From Curtobacterium sp. MCJR17_020 (lineage in GTDB: Bacteria > Actinomycetota > Actinomycetes > Actinomycetales > Microbacteriaceae), in NCBI RefSeq assembly GCF_003234365.2, contig NZ_CP126260.1, positions 3,720,001 to 3,784,000 on the forward strand: a stretch of DNA of 64,000 bases, read 5' to 3'. This document shows, in pieces, positions 8,257-17,003 of the stretch. The position numbers and the translations under genes were made by a program. The notes below the pieces were generated by a model. It worked only from the letters and a program-made list of their open reading frames with translations. It was not told where the DNA came from and did not search any database. The stretch's first letter is position 1. Each line of letters begins with the position of its first letter.

Positions 8257-8883
8257 CTACGCGGTGATGGCGGCGCGGATCTCGGCTGCTGCTGCGCCGA
8301 CGTCCGACGCGCTGTAGATCGCGCTGCCGGCGACGGCGATGCGGGCACCGGCCTCCTGCACCGAGGCGACGGACGAGGCGTTCACGCCACCGGCGATCGA
8401 GAACGGCACACCCGACTCCTTGCCGGCGTCGAGCAGCGTCGAGAACGTGAAGCCCTCTTCCGCCTGCTCGTCGAGCCCGGCGTGGACCTCGACGAACTCG
8501 GCACCGAGCGCGACGACCTCGCGGGCACGGGCGGCCTTGTCGGAGACGCCGATCAGGTCGACGACGATGCCCTTGCCGTGCTTCTTCGCGGCCTTGACGG
8601 CGCCGACGATGGTCGAGTCACCGGCGACACCGAGGACGGTGACCAGGTCGGCTCCGGCCGAGAACGCGATGTCGGCCTCGAGCTCGCCGGCGTCCATGGT
8701 CTTGAGGTCGGCGAAGACGATCTTGTCCGGGTGGGCTTCCTTGATCGCGGTGACGGCGGACAGGCCGGCGCTCTTGATCAGGGGCGTGCCGAGCTCGAGG
8801 ACGTCGACGTGCGGCGCGGCCGCGGCGGCGAGTTCGAGGGCGGCTTCGGTGGTCAGGGTGTCCATGGCGAACTGGAGCTGCAT
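8257..8883 (-). CDS. hxlA: 3-hexulose-6-phosphate synthase
   Basis: This 208-residue enzyme condenses formaldehyde with ribulose 5-phosphate to give 3-hexulose 6-phosphate. It has the orotidine-decarboxylase-type TIM barrel: LQFAMDTL strand 1, VDVLELGTPLIKSAG, the metal/phosphate motif VFADLKTMDAGELEAD, EFVEVHAGLDEQ, and the phosphate-binding end FSIAGGVN/AVAGSAIY. Length is typical. I prefer ATG 8883 because an AAAGG ribosome site lies 6 nt before it, though ATG 8898 is in frame. The isomerase gene lies just upstream on the same strand, so the pair gives a ribulose monophosphate route. In a heterotroph such as this it more likely detoxifies formaldehyde than supports methylotrophy (inference). 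Confidence 0.92.
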   Translation of the reverse strand: MQLQFAMDTLTTEAALELAAAAAPHVDVLELGTPLIKSAGLSAVTAIKEAHPDKIVFADLKTMDAGELEADIAFSAGADLVTVLGVAGDSTIVGAVKAAKKHGKGIVVDLIGVSDKAARAREVVALGAEFVEVHAGLDEQAEEGFTFSTLLDAGKESGVPFSIAGGVNASSVASVQEAGARIAVAGSAIYSASDVGAAAAEIRAAITA

Positions 8884-8894
8884 GTGGATGCCTT

Positions 8895-9458
8895 TCATTC
8901 GAGGTTGGCGTGTCGGGGCCAGAGGTCGTCGGCGGACTGCCCGCCGCGGGACCAGAGCGTGTGGAACAGGGCGTCGCCGACCAGGGCGACGGCCTGTTCG
9001 AAGAGGCTGCCGGCGTACTGCGCCGAGGCCGTGCCGGAGCGGTCGGTCTTCGTCGCTGCCGGCAGCACGAGGGTGACGTCCGCGACCTCGGACAACGGGG
9101 AGTCGTCGGTGGTCGACAGGGCGACGACGGACGCGCCGACGTCGTGCGCGGTGCGGGCCGCCTGCACGATGCCGGTGGTCGTGCCGGACCCGCTCGCGAC
9201 GAGGAGCACGTCCCCGGGCCGGATCGCCGGCGTGGTGACCTCGCCGACGACGTGGACGTCGCGACCGAGGTGCATGAGCCGCATCGCGGTCATGCGCAGC
9301 GCGAGTCCGGAACGACCGGCGCCGTGCACGAAGACACGGTGCGAGCGGTCGATCAGGTCGAGGGCGCGCTCAGCCGACGCACCGTCGATGTTCGCGGCGA
9401 GGTCGGTGACCTCGCGCACGATCACGTCGAACGCTGCGGGGACGGTGGGTTCTGCCAT
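8895..9458 (-). CDS. hxlB: 6-phospho-3-hexuloisomerase
   Basis: The 187-residue SIS-domain protein converts 3-hexulose 6-phosphate to fructose 6-phosphate. The SIS signature is clear: VFVHGAGRSGLALRMTAMRLMHLG, then VASGSGTTTGIVQAA, and the C-terminal ASAQYAGSLFEQAVALVGDAL helix. It is first in the two-gene unit with hxlA, 11 bases apart, and supplies the second step of formaldehyde fixation. The ATG at 9458 gives the normal length; an in-frame ATG at 9470 is possible. A divergent LuxR-type regulator starts 111 bases away with a palindrome in between, so regulation by that protein is likely. Confidence 0.9.
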   Translation of the reverse strand: MAEPTVPAAFDVIVREVTDLAANIDGASAERALDLIDRSHRVFVHGAGRSGLALRMTAMRLMHLGRDVHVVGEVTTPAIRPGDVLLVASGSGTTTGIVQAARTAHDVGASVVALSTTDDSPLSEVADVTLVLPAATKTDRSGTASAQYAGSLFEQAVALVGDALFHTLWSRGGQSADDLWPRHANLE

Positions 9459-9515
9459 GTCCACGAGCATGCCGTCACGCGGCCCGCCGCACCGCTACCC
9501 GCGTCGGCAGGCATC

Positions 9516-9531
9516 CCATCCGATCGGGTGG
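9516..9531. promoter_or_regulatory. Palindrome between hxlB and the LuxR-type gene, candidate operator
   Basis: CCATCCGA/TCGGGTGG is a 16-base palindrome with one mismatch pair, placed between the two divergent starts. ACCCG/CGGGT half-sites recur nearby (9497-9501, 9543-9547). TAGGTT at 9556-9561 is the likely -10 box of the regulator gene, 8 nt before its ATG. Confidence 0.4.
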
Positions 9532-9569
9532 CCCCGTCCGCACGGGTGGGACAGGTAGGTTCGGCTCCC

Positions 9570-10415
9570 ATGGACGCCATCGCACCCGACCGGGAGGCCC
9601 GTGGCGAGCCCGCCAGTCGGCTCGCCGCCTCGGAGCACGCCCGGACCGTCGCCGAGCAGGCGGACCGTCAGGCGCTCACCCTCGAGTCGGTGCTCGCCGT
9701 GCTCCGGTCGCCTCGGGTGTCCGACGCCGCCGCGCGGGCCGAGGCCGTCGAGATCGCGTCTGCCGCGCTCGTCGACCTGCGCACCGAGACCGACCACCAG
9801 CGCAGCACCCTGCTCGAGCCGGTCACCGGGGCGTTCTCGCGCCTCCGAGCCGACCTGCGCCCACTCGTCCGGTTCGGCGACCTCGACGTGCAGTTCGTCG
9901 AGCCGCCGACCACCGGCCGCGCACTGCCCGGCGACGTCGCCCACGCGGCCCGGGCCATCGTCCGGACGGCCGTGCTCGCCCTGGTCGACGGTGGTGCGGC
10001 CAAGCGGGTCCGCATCCAGTGGGACTGCGACGGCCGGAACCTGCTCATGCAGCTCCGCGACGACGGCTCCGGCACCCTCGACGTGCACGACGACGCCATG
10101 CGGCCGATCGCGGAGCGGGTCGTCACCCTCGACGGCCGCGTCCAGGTGTCGAGCACACCGGACTGGGGCTCGGTGCTCGACATCTCGCTGCCCCTCGACC
10201 CGTCACCGACCGAGGTGGACTCGGTCGCGGACGACGACCTCACCCCGCGGGAGCGCGACGTGCTGCGGCTGCTCGCGACGGGCGTCGGCAACCGCGAGAT
10301 CGCCGAGGGCCTGGGCATCAGCGTCAACACCGTGAAGTACCACGTGGCGAACCTGCTCCGGAAGCACGGCGCCCGCACCCGTGCCGAGCTCGCCGCCTTC
10401 AGTTCCCGGGCGTGA
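9570..10415 (+). CDS. LuxR-type regulator with degenerate histidine-kinase ATPase-like domain
   Basis: The 281-residue protein ends in a typical LuxR/GerE helix-turn-helix (LTPRERDVLRLLATGVGNREIAEGLGISVNTVKYHVANLLRKHG). The central part (about residues 105-210) resembles the HATPase fold of histidine kinases: AARAIVRTAVLALVDGGAAKRVRIQWDCDG, a G1-like LRDDGSGTL and a DWGSVLDISLPL closing strand. I see no phosphoacceptor receiver domain. It may sense a ligand through the ATPase-like domain. It is divergent from the formaldehyde-fixation genes, so it may regulate them. TAGGTT 8 nt before the ATG indicates a leaderless or nearly leaderless mRNA. Confidence 0.8.
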   Translation: MDAIAPDREARGEPASRLAASEHARTVAEQADRQALTLESVLAVLRSPRVSDAAARAEAVEIASAALVDLRTETDHQRSTLLEPVTGAFSRLRADLRPLVRFGDLDVQFVEPPTTGRALPGDVAHAARAIVRTAVLALVDGGAAKRVRIQWDCDGRNLLMQLRDDGSGTLDVHDDAMRPIAERVVTLDGRVQVSSTPDWGSVLDISLPLDPSPTEVDSVADDDLTPRERDVLRLLATGVGNREIAEGLGISVNTVKYHVANLLRKHGARTRAELAAFSSRA

Positions 10416-10893
10416 CCCGCCGCGACCGCGACAGTGGGTACCGGCGGTCGAGTGAGGGTTCGACGACGGTCGCCATCAGGAACTGCGAGAGCAACTTGCC
10501 CCCGGCCCAGTAGACCGGGACAACGAAGATCGCGAACCCAGTCCAGATCCCCGCGCCGATGAGGGCGATGGTGCCGAGCGTCACGACGATGCCCACGCCC
10601 GAGTACAGGTACTGCCACCCCCGAGTCACCGAGTCGCGCTGCACCTGCTGCTGCTCTGCACGCTCGTCGAGTCCGCGCACCCCGGGCTCGAGGGACTCCC
10701 GCTCGTCGGTGACGAACAAGTCCCGCACGGGCACCTCGAGTGCCGCGGCGACCGACGACAGTGACTCCAGGCTCGCGTCGCTGCCGCTCTCCATCCGCTG
10801 CACCGTCCGCACCGCGAGGCCGCTCGCCTCGGCCAGTCGTTCCTGGGTCCACCCGCGCAGTCGCCGCAGCTCCCCGATCCGCATCTCGTTCAT
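10399..10893 (-). CDS. XRE-family helix-turn-helix protein with 2TM-type membrane tail
   Basis: The 164-residue protein has an N-terminal Cro/C1 helix-turn-helix (RIGELRRLRGWTQERLAEASGLAVRTVQRMESGSDASLESL) and, after a charged linker with EQQQVQR, two membrane helices (about residues 95-145; YSGVGIVVTLGTIALIGAGI and TGFAIFVVPVYWAGG). Membrane-tethered XRE proteins of this shape are common in actinobacteria; target genes are unknown. ATG 10893 has TAGTGT 7 nt upstream, marking a leaderless transcript. The 3' end overlaps the convergent LuxR-type gene by 17 bases. Confidence 0.8.
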   Translation of the reverse strand: MNEMRIGELRRLRGWTQERLAEASGLAVRTVQRMESGSDASLESLSSVAAALEVPVRDLFVTDERESLEPGVRGLDERAEQQQVQRDSVTRGWQYLYSGVGIVVTLGTIALIGAGIWTGFAIFVVPVYWAGGKLLSQFLMATVVEPSLDRRYPLSRSRRVTPGN

Positions 10894-10996
10894 GCCCTGA
10901 ACACTAGGGATCCCCGGAACGACGCACCACGACACGGACCCGACACCTGCACGACAGCGACCCGCCAGTCACCCGACAGCGCTCCGACCGCCTTCG

Positions 10997-11686
10997 TCAC
11001 TGCCCTCCCGGAGCGAAGCGGTAGCCCATGCCGGACTCGGTGACCAGGTACCGCGGGGTCGCCGAGTCGGGCTCGAGCTTCCGCCGCAGCTGCGCCATGT
11101 ACAGCCGCAGGTACCCGGAGTCGTTGCCGTGCGAGGGCCCCCACACCTCGGTCAGGAGCATCTCGCGGGTCATCAGCCGATCGGGGTTCGTGACGAGCAC
11201 CTCGAGCAGGCGCCACTCGGTCGGGGTCAGTCGGATCGCGGGACCGCTGGCCGGGGTGACCTGCTTCGCGACGAGGTCCACGACGAGGTCGCCGATCCGG
11301 ATCGTCGGCGCGCTGTCGACACCGGCCGGGGCACGGCGTCGCCCGAGAGCCCGCAACCGCGCCAGCAGCTCGTCCATCTGGAACGGCTTCGTCACGTAGT
11401 CGTCCGCGCCGGCGTCGAGTGCGTCGACCTTGTCGGACGAGTCGGTCCGTCCGGACAGCACGAGCACCGGGACCTGCGACCACCCCCGGATGCCCTCGAG
11501 CACCCCGATGCCGTCGAGCCGGGGCATGCCCAGGTCGAGCAGCACCAGGTCGGGGCGTTCGGTGATGACGGCGTCGATCGCCGCACGGCCGTCCTTCGCC
11601 GTCACGACCTCGTACCCGCGAGCGGCGAGCGTGACGGAGAGCGCTCGGACGAGTTGCGCGTCGTCGTCCGCGATCAGGACCTTCAC
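10997..11686 (-). CDS. kdpE: KdpE response regulator
   Basis: The 229-residue OmpR/PhoB-type regulator has a receiver domain with acidic pocket DDD (residues 7-9), phosphoacceptor Asp51 in LLDLGMPRLDG, the conserved TxxD-side LSGRTD and K in VTKPF, followed by a winged-helix output domain (RLTPTEWRLLEVLVTNPDRLMTREMLLTEVWG, ending ESGMGYRF). It switches on kdpFABC under K+ limitation or osmotic stress after phosphorylation by KdpD. It overlaps the kdpD stop by four bases and is the last gene of the kdp cluster. Confidence 0.95.
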   Translation of the reverse strand: MKVLIADDDAQLVRALSVTLAARGYEVVTAKDGRAAIDAVITERPDLVLLDLGMPRLDGIGVLEGIRGWSQVPVLVLSGRTDSSDKVDALDAGADDYVTKPFQMDELLARLRALGRRRAPAGVDSAPTIRIGDLVVDLVAKQVTPASGPAIRLTPTEWRLLEVLVTNPDRLMTREMLLTEVWGPSHGNDSGYLRLYMAQLRRKLEPDSATPRYLVTESGMGYRFAPGGQ

Positions 11687-14175
11687 CGGAGCTCCACTCC
11701 CACGTGTCCGGCGATCGGCAGCCGCACCACGACGGTGAGCCCACCACCCGGGGTGTCGTCGACCTCGATCGTGCCGCCCATGCCCTCGGTGAACCCCCGG
11801 GCGAGTGCGAGACCGAGTCCGAGGCCCGTCTCGTTGTCGGTGTCGCCGAGCCGTTGGAACGGCTGGAAGACCTCGTCGACCCGGTCCGACGGGATACCCG
11901 GACCGTGGTCGGCGATCCGGAGCTCGACCCCGCCACCGAAGGCGCTCGCCGCGACGCGCACGCGGGTGCCGTCGGGTGCGTAGCGGACGGCGTTCGCGAG
12001 CAGGTTCACGACGACCCGCTGCAGCAGGACCGGGTCGGCGAGGACCGGCGGCAGGTCCGCCGGCAGGTCGAGGTCGACGTCGTCGGGCCCGAGCTCGAGC
12101 TCGTCGAGCGCCGGTGCGACCACCGTGTCGAGGGCCAGCGGCCCGGACGCGACCGCGAGCACACCCGCCTGCACACGACTGACGTCCAACAGGTCCGCCA
12201 ACAGCACCGCCAGCTGACCGAGGCTCTCGTCGGCGGTCGCGAGCAGCGCCTCCCGGTCGGCCTTGGACAGGTCGACGTCCAACGCACGCAACGACTGGAC
12301 GGCGGCCGAGGCGGCCGCGATCGGCCGACGCACGTCGTGGCCGACGGCCGCAAGGATCGCGCTGCGGACGCGGTCCGCCGCCGCGATCCGCTCCGCGTCC
12401 AGGGCGGTGCGCGTCAACGAGCGGTGTTCGACCGCGGCGTCGAGCTGCTGCTCGACGACGCGCAGCAACCGGCGCTGGGTCGGGTCGTCCGGAGCGCCCG
12501 CGAACTCGAGCACGGCACCGGACGGGAGGCTCGTGGACGCGTCCGGCGATTCACCGAACGTCCCCGACGTGGCCGGCTCCTCGTTCCCCTGCCGGATCCG
12601 GACACCGGCGAACCCGAAGGCCTCGCGGGTGCGGTCGAGCAGGGCCTGTAGGGCGTCGTCGCCGCGGAGGACGCTGCCGGCGATCCCCATCAGCAGACCC
12701 GACTCCGCCGCGGCGCGACGGGCGGCCCGGGAACGTCTGGCGGACCGGTCGACCACGAAGCTGACGAGCACGGCACTGATGACGTACATGACGAGGGCGA
12801 AGAGGTGCCACGGCTGCTGCACCGTGACCATGTGCAGGGGTTGCACGAAGAAGAAGTCGAGGCTCAGTCCGGACAGCACCGCGGTGAACACCGCCGGCCA
12901 CATCCCGCCGACGAGCGCCACGACGAGCACCAGCAACTGGTACGCCAGGACGTCCACGGTGATGGCGTCGGGGTCGCTGCCGATCGACAGGACCCAGGTG
13001 AGCAGGGGCCCGACCAGGACCGAGAGCACGAACGCGGCGAGTACCCGTCCGCGGGACAGACTGCCGCCGAGCTTCGGCAGGGCGAAGCCGCCACCGGCGC
13101 GCTCGTGCGTGACGACGTGCACGTCGATGTCGCCCGACTCACGGATCACCGTGTTGCCGATGCCCGGGCCGGTCAGGGCCGCGGCGAGCCGACTGCGACG
13201 GCTGACGCCGATGACGATCTGGGTCGCGTCGATCGACCGCGCGAACCGCACGAGGGTCGACGGCACGTCGTCGCCGACCACCTGGTGGTACGTCCCGCCG
13301 AGCTGTTCGAGCAGGGTGCGTTGGGCACCGAGCGCCCCGGGGTGCCGCTCGCGCAGGCCGTCGTTCGTCGTCACGTGCACGGCCGCGAGTTCGCCCCCGG
13401 CACTGCGGGCGGCGATGCGGGCACCACGGCGCAGCAGGGTCTCGCCCTCGGGGCCGCCGGTCAGGGCGACCAGCACGCGCTCCCGGGTCTCCCACCGGTG
13501 CTCGATGCCGTGCTCGGCGCGGTAGGCCTTGAGCGCGTCGTCGACCTCGTCCGCCAGCCAGAGCAGCGCGATCTCGCGCAGCGCCGTCAGGTTCCCGAGC
13601 CGGAAGTAGTTCGACAGGGCCGCATCGATCCGGGCGGCCGGGTACACGAGTCCGTCGGAGAGCCGCTCGCGCAGGGCAGCCGGCGCGAGGTCGACGACCT
13701 CGATCTGGTCGGCGGCGCGCACCACGGTGTCGGGGACGGTCTCCCGCTGCACGGTGCCCGTGATCTCGCGGACCACGTCGCCGAGGGACTGCATGTGCTG
13801 CACGTTGACCGTCGAGATGACGTCGATGCCGGCGGCCCGCAGCGCTTCGACGTCCTGCCAGCGCTTCTCGTTCGCGCTGCCGGGAGCGTTCGTGTGCGCG
13901 AGTTCGTCGACGAGGGCGACCTCGGGCGCTCGCCGGAGCACCGCGTCGAGGTCCAGGTCGTCGAGCTCCACGCCGCGGTGGTCCACGGTGCGGCGTGGGA
14001 TGACCTCGAGGCCGTCGACGAGCGCGGCGGTGGCGGCGCGTTCGTGCGTCTCGACGACGGCCACCACGACGTCCCGGCCCTCGTCGAGCAGCCGGCGGCC
14101 CTCCTCGAGCATGGTGAACGTCTTGCCGACGCCCGGTGCGGCACCGAGCAGGACCCGTAGCTTGCCGCGCTTCAC
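11683..14175 (-). CDS. kdpD: KdpD sensor histidine kinase
   Basis: The 830-residue protein has the full KdpD layout: an N-terminal KdpD domain with Walker A LGAAPGVGKT (about residues 10-19) and a Walker-B-like VALVDELAHTNAPGS, a USP-like domain (about 220-350), four closely spaced membrane helices (about 380-480, with DFFFVQPLHMVTV between), a GAF-like segment, the dimerisation domain with phosphohistidine in AAVGHDVRRPIA, and an ATPase domain (LLANAVRYAPDGTRV, ADHGPGIP, GLGLGLA). I chose GTG 14175 because a GAGAGGA ribosome site precedes it and the family begins RGKLRVLLGAAPG; a longer reading from 14253 would cover part of the intergenic hairpin. It senses K+ and osmotic stress. Confidence 0.93.
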   Translation of the reverse strand: MKRGKLRVLLGAAPGVGKTFTMLEEGRRLLDEGRDVVVAVVETHERAATAALVDGLEVIPRRTVDHRGVELDDLDLDAVLRRAPEVALVDELAHTNAPGSANEKRWQDVEALRAAGIDVISTVNVQHMQSLGDVVREITGTVQRETVPDTVVRAADQIEVVDLAPAALRERLSDGLVYPAARIDAALSNYFRLGNLTALREIALLWLADEVDDALKAYRAEHGIEHRWETRERVLVALTGGPEGETLLRRGARIAARSAGGELAAVHVTTNDGLRERHPGALGAQRTLLEQLGGTYHQVVGDDVPSTLVRFARSIDATQIVIGVSRRSRLAAALTGPGIGNTVIRESGDIDVHVVTHERAGGGFALPKLGGSLSRGRVLAAFVLSVLVGPLLTWVLSIGSDPDAITVDVLAYQLLVLVVALVGGMWPAVFTAVLSGLSLDFFFVQPLHMVTVQQPWHLFALVMYVISAVLVSFVVDRSARRSRAARRAAAESGLLMGIAGSVLRGDDALQALLDRTREAFGFAGVRIRQGNEEPATSGTFGESPDASTSLPSGAVLEFAGAPDDPTQRRLLRVVEQQLDAAVEHRSLTRTALDAERIAAADRVRSAILAAVGHDVRRPIAAASAAVQSLRALDVDLSKADREALLATADESLGQLAVLLADLLDVSRVQAGVLAVASGPLALDTVVAPALDELELGPDDVDLDLPADLPPVLADPVLLQRVVVNLLANAVRYAPDGTRVRVAASAFGGGVELRIADHGPGIPSDRVDEVFQPFQRLGDTDNETGLGLGLALARGFTEGMGGTIEVDDTPGGGLTVVVRLPIAGHVGVELR

Positions 14176-14231
14176 GTGCTCATCCTCTCGCGTCGAGTTC
14201 CGCAGCGGGCGCGAAGCCGGGCGCAGGGCGG

Positions 14232-14299
14232 GATCGCGCCCCCGTGTGGTCATCGCGCCCCGGTGAGTCGGGGCGCGGTGACCACCGCGGGGCGCGATC
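14232..14299. terminator. Large palindrome between kdpC and kdpD
   Basis: Arms 14232-14262 and 14269-14299 are 31 bases each with 27 matches, closed by the loop GTGAGT. The outer arms read GATCGCGCCCC/GGGGCGCGATC. It begins 2 bases after the kdpC stop on the transcribed strand and lies before kdpD, so it may attenuate read-through into kdpDE. There is no T-run, as is usual for GC-rich actinobacteria. Confidence 0.55.
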
Positions 14300-14301
14300 G
14301 A

Positions 14302-14907
14302 TCACGAGGACGCCTTCGCCAGCGCGAGGTTCAGGGCCAGCACGTTCACGACGGGCTCGCCGAGGAACCCGAGCTGGCGCGACTCGGTGTGCTGCACCAC
14401 CAGTGCACGCACGCGGTCCTCGGACAGCCCCCGCGCCGCAGCCACACGCGCCACCTGCTGCGACGCGTACGCCGGGCTGATGTCCGGGTCGAGACCCGAG
14501 CCCGAGGCCGTCACGGCGTCGGCCGGCACCTCGGACACGGACACGCCGTCGGCCTTCGCGACCGCCTGCTGCCGCTCCTTGACGGCCTTGAGCAGGTCGG
14601 GGTTGTTCGGGCCGAGGTTCGAGCCACTGGACGCGTTCGCGTCGTAGCCGTCCCCGCCAGCTGCTGACGGCCGCGACTGGAACCAGCGATCAGCCTGCTT
14701 GCCGGAGAACGACTGCCCGATGAGCGAGGACCCCACGACGGCGCCCGACGAGTCGGTGACCTCCGAGCCGTTGGCCTGGTCGTGGAACACCCCCTGGCCG
14801 ACCCCCCAGACGGCGAGCGGGTAGCCGACGCCGAGCACGACGGTGGCGAGCAGGGTGAGACGGATGGCCACACCAGCGGATCGGACGGTGGAACGTGCAG
14901 ATGCCAT
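14302..14907 (-). CDS. kdpC: KdpC, K+-transporting ATPase subunit C
   Basis: The 201-residue protein has a single N-terminal membrane helix (about 12-35, LTLLATVVLGVGYPLAVWGVGQ) and a periplasm-facing domain with the family motifs GSSLIGQSF, WFQSRPSA, ASSGSNLGPNNPDLL and DISPAYASQQVARVAAARG, ending EPVVNVLALNLAL. KdpC stabilises the KdpFABC complex and helps ATP binding by KdpB. It follows kdpB by two bases and precedes the large hairpin at 14232-14299. Confidence 0.95.
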   Translation of the reverse strand: MASARSTVRSAGVAIRLTLLATVVLGVGYPLAVWGVGQGVFHDQANGSEVTDSSGAVVGSSLIGQSFSGKQADRWFQSRPSAAGGDGYDANASSGSNLGPNNPDLLKAVKERQQAVAKADGVSVSEVPADAVTASGSGLDPDISPAYASQQVARVAAARGLSEDRVRALVVQHTESRQLGFLGEPVVNVLALNLALAKASS

Positions 14908-14909
14908 GA

Positions 14910-17003
14910 CTAGAACCCCGGGATGAGACCGACCACGAGGTCGATCAGTTTGATGCCGATGAAGGGGACGATCACGCCGCCGAGCCCGTAGACGAGCAGG
15001 TTCCGGCCGAGGATCGACGACGCTGCGGCCGCGCGGTACTTGACGCCACGCAGGGACAGCGGGATGAGCGCCACGATGACGAGCGCGTTGAAGATGACCG
15101 CCGACAGGATCGCTGACGACGGACTGTGCAGCCCCATGACGTTGAGTGCTGCGAGCCCGGGGAACGCCGCCTGGAACATCGCCGGGATGATCGCGAAGTA
15201 CTTCGCGACGTCGTTGGCGATGGAGAAGGTGGTCAGGGCGCCGCGCGTGATGAGCAACTGCTTGCCGATGCGGACGACGTCGATGAGCTTGGTCGGGTCG
15301 GAGTCGAGGTCGACCATGTTGCCCGCCTCCTTCGCCGCCGTCGTGCCGGTGTTCATCGCGACGCCGACGTCCGCCTGGGCCAGGGCCGGGGCGTCGTTGG
15401 TGCCGTCCCCGGTCATCGCGACGAGGTTGCCGCCCTCCTGCTCGCGCTTGATGTACGCGAGCTTGTCCTCCGGGGTGGCCTCGGCGAGGAAGTCGTCCAC
15501 GCCGGCTTCGTGCGCGATCGCAGCGGCGGTGCGGGGGTTGTCGCCGGTGATCATCACCGTGCGGATGCCCATCGACCGGAGCTCGGCGAACCGGGCCGCC
15601 ATGCCGTCCTTGACGACGTCCTTCAGGTGCACGACGCCGAGCAGGGTGACCGCGCCGTCCGCGGAGCGGCGGCCGACGACGAGCGGGGTCCCGCCCTGGT
15701 CGGAGATCTCGGCGACGGTGGCATCGATCGCGGCGACCAGACCGGCATCGGGGGTGTCTGCCCAGGCGAGCACTGCGGCAGCGGCACCCTTGCGGATCTG
15801 CGACCCGTCCGGCAGGTCGAGACCGGACATGCGGGTCTGCGCCGTGAACGGCACCTCGACCGCCCCGTCCGGCAGGGCCGGTGTGACCCCGGCGTCGGCA
15901 GCGAGCGACACGATCGAGCGGCCTTCGGGCGTCGAGTCCGCAGCGCTCGACAGGGCTGCTGCTTCCATCAGCGAGGCCTCGCGCACGCCCGGTACCGGCA
16001 CCACACGCGACGCCCGACGGTTGCCGTACGTGATCGTGCCGGTCTTGTCGAGCAGCAGGGTGGTGATGTCGCCGGCGGCCTCGACCGCGCGGCCCGACAT
16101 CGCGAGCACGTTGTGCTGCACGAGCCGGTCCATGCCGGCGATGCCGATCGCGGAGAGCAGGGCCCCGATGGTGGTCGGGATGAGGCAGACGAGCAGGGCG
16201 ATCAGGACGGGGACGCTGACCGTCGCTCCGACGAGTCCCGCGATGGGCTGCATCGTCAGGCAGACGATCACGAAGACGATCGACAGCGAGGCGAGCAGGA
16301 TGTTCAGCGCGATCTCGTTCGGCGTCTTCTGCCGGGCTGCACCCTCGACGAGGCGGATCATCCGGTCGATGAAGGTCTCACCAGGGGTCGAGGTGATGCG
16401 CACGATGATCCGGTCGGACAGCACCCGGGTGCCGCCGGTGACGGCACTGCGGTCGCCGCCGGACTCGCGGATGACGGGCGCGGACTCACCCGTGACGGCC
16501 GACTCGTCGACGGACGCGATGCCGTCGATGACATCGCCGTCGCCCGGGATCACCTCGCCGGCGACCACGACCACGACGTCGCCCTTGGCCAGGTCGACGG
16601 ACGCGACCTCCTCGGTCTCGTTGCCGGTCGCGGCCGCGTCGGTCGCCGCGTACCCGAGCACCCGGCGGGCGCTCGTGGTCGAGCGGGTCTTCCGCAGGGT
16701 GTCGGCCTGCGCCTTGCCGCGGCCCTCGGCGACCGACTCCGCCAGGTTCGCGAAGACGACGGTGAGCCAGAGCCACACCGCGATGGCGATGGTGAACGCC
16801 GAGGGCTCGACGACGGCGGCTGCCGTCGTCAGGGCTGCGCCGACCTCGACGATGAACATGACGGGGTTCCGCCACATGAGTCGCGGATCGAGTTTCCGCA
16901 GGGCTCCCGGGAGGCCCGCCACCAGTTGGCGGGGCCCGAATGCGGACGAGCGGGTGGCCGGCTCCACTGCGGTGCGCGGTTCCGGCTCGGTGGTCACGGT
17001 CAT
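14910..17003 (-). CDS. kdpB: KdpB, K+-transporting P-type ATPase catalytic subunit
   Basis: The 697-residue P-type ATPase hydrolyses ATP to drive K+ uptake. Visible motifs are the actuator loop DESAVTGESAPVI, the phosphorylation site LLLDKTGTITYGNR, the hinge MITGDNPRTAAAIAHEAGVDDFLAEATPEDKL and VAMTGDGTNDAPALAQADVG, with membrane helices before and after (LFVCLIPTTIGALLSAIG among them). I chose ATG 17003 because it overlaps the kdpA stop (ATGA) and gives the normal length; the longer upstream reading is a run of Arg-rich shadow sequence. Confidence 0.96.
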   Translation of the reverse strand: MTVTTEPEPRTAVEPATRSSAFGPRQLVAGLPGALRKLDPRLMWRNPVMFIVEVGAALTTAAAVVEPSAFTIAIAVWLWLTVVFANLAESVAEGRGKAQADTLRKTRSTTSARRVLGYAATDAAATGNETEEVASVDLAKGDVVVVVAGEVIPGDGDVIDGIASVDESAVTGESAPVIRESGGDRSAVTGGTRVLSDRIIVRITSTPGETFIDRMIRLVEGAARQKTPNEIALNILLASLSIVFVIVCLTMQPIAGLVGATVSVPVLIALLVCLIPTTIGALLSAIGIAGMDRLVQHNVLAMSGRAVEAAGDITTLLLDKTGTITYGNRRASRVVPVPGVREASLMEAAALSSAADSTPEGRSIVSLAADAGVTPALPDGAVEVPFTAQTRMSGLDLPDGSQIRKGAAAAVLAWADTPDAGLVAAIDATVAEISDQGGTPLVVGRRSADGAVTLLGVVHLKDVVKDGMAARFAELRSMGIRTVMITGDNPRTAAAIAHEAGVDDFLAEATPEDKLAYIKREQEGGNLVAMTGDGTNDAPALAQADVGVAMNTGTTAAKEAGNMVDLDSDPTKLIDVVRIGKQLLITRGALTTFSIANDVAKYFAIIPAMFQAAFPGLAALNVMGLHSPSSAILSAVIFNALVIVALIPLSLRGVKYRAAAASSILGRNLLVYGLGGVIVPFIGIKLIDLVVGLIPGF

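Noticed and set aside
12805..14160. 451-residue open frame opposite kdpD
   Set aside because: Antisense shadow; Gly/Val/Arg-rich with no motif.
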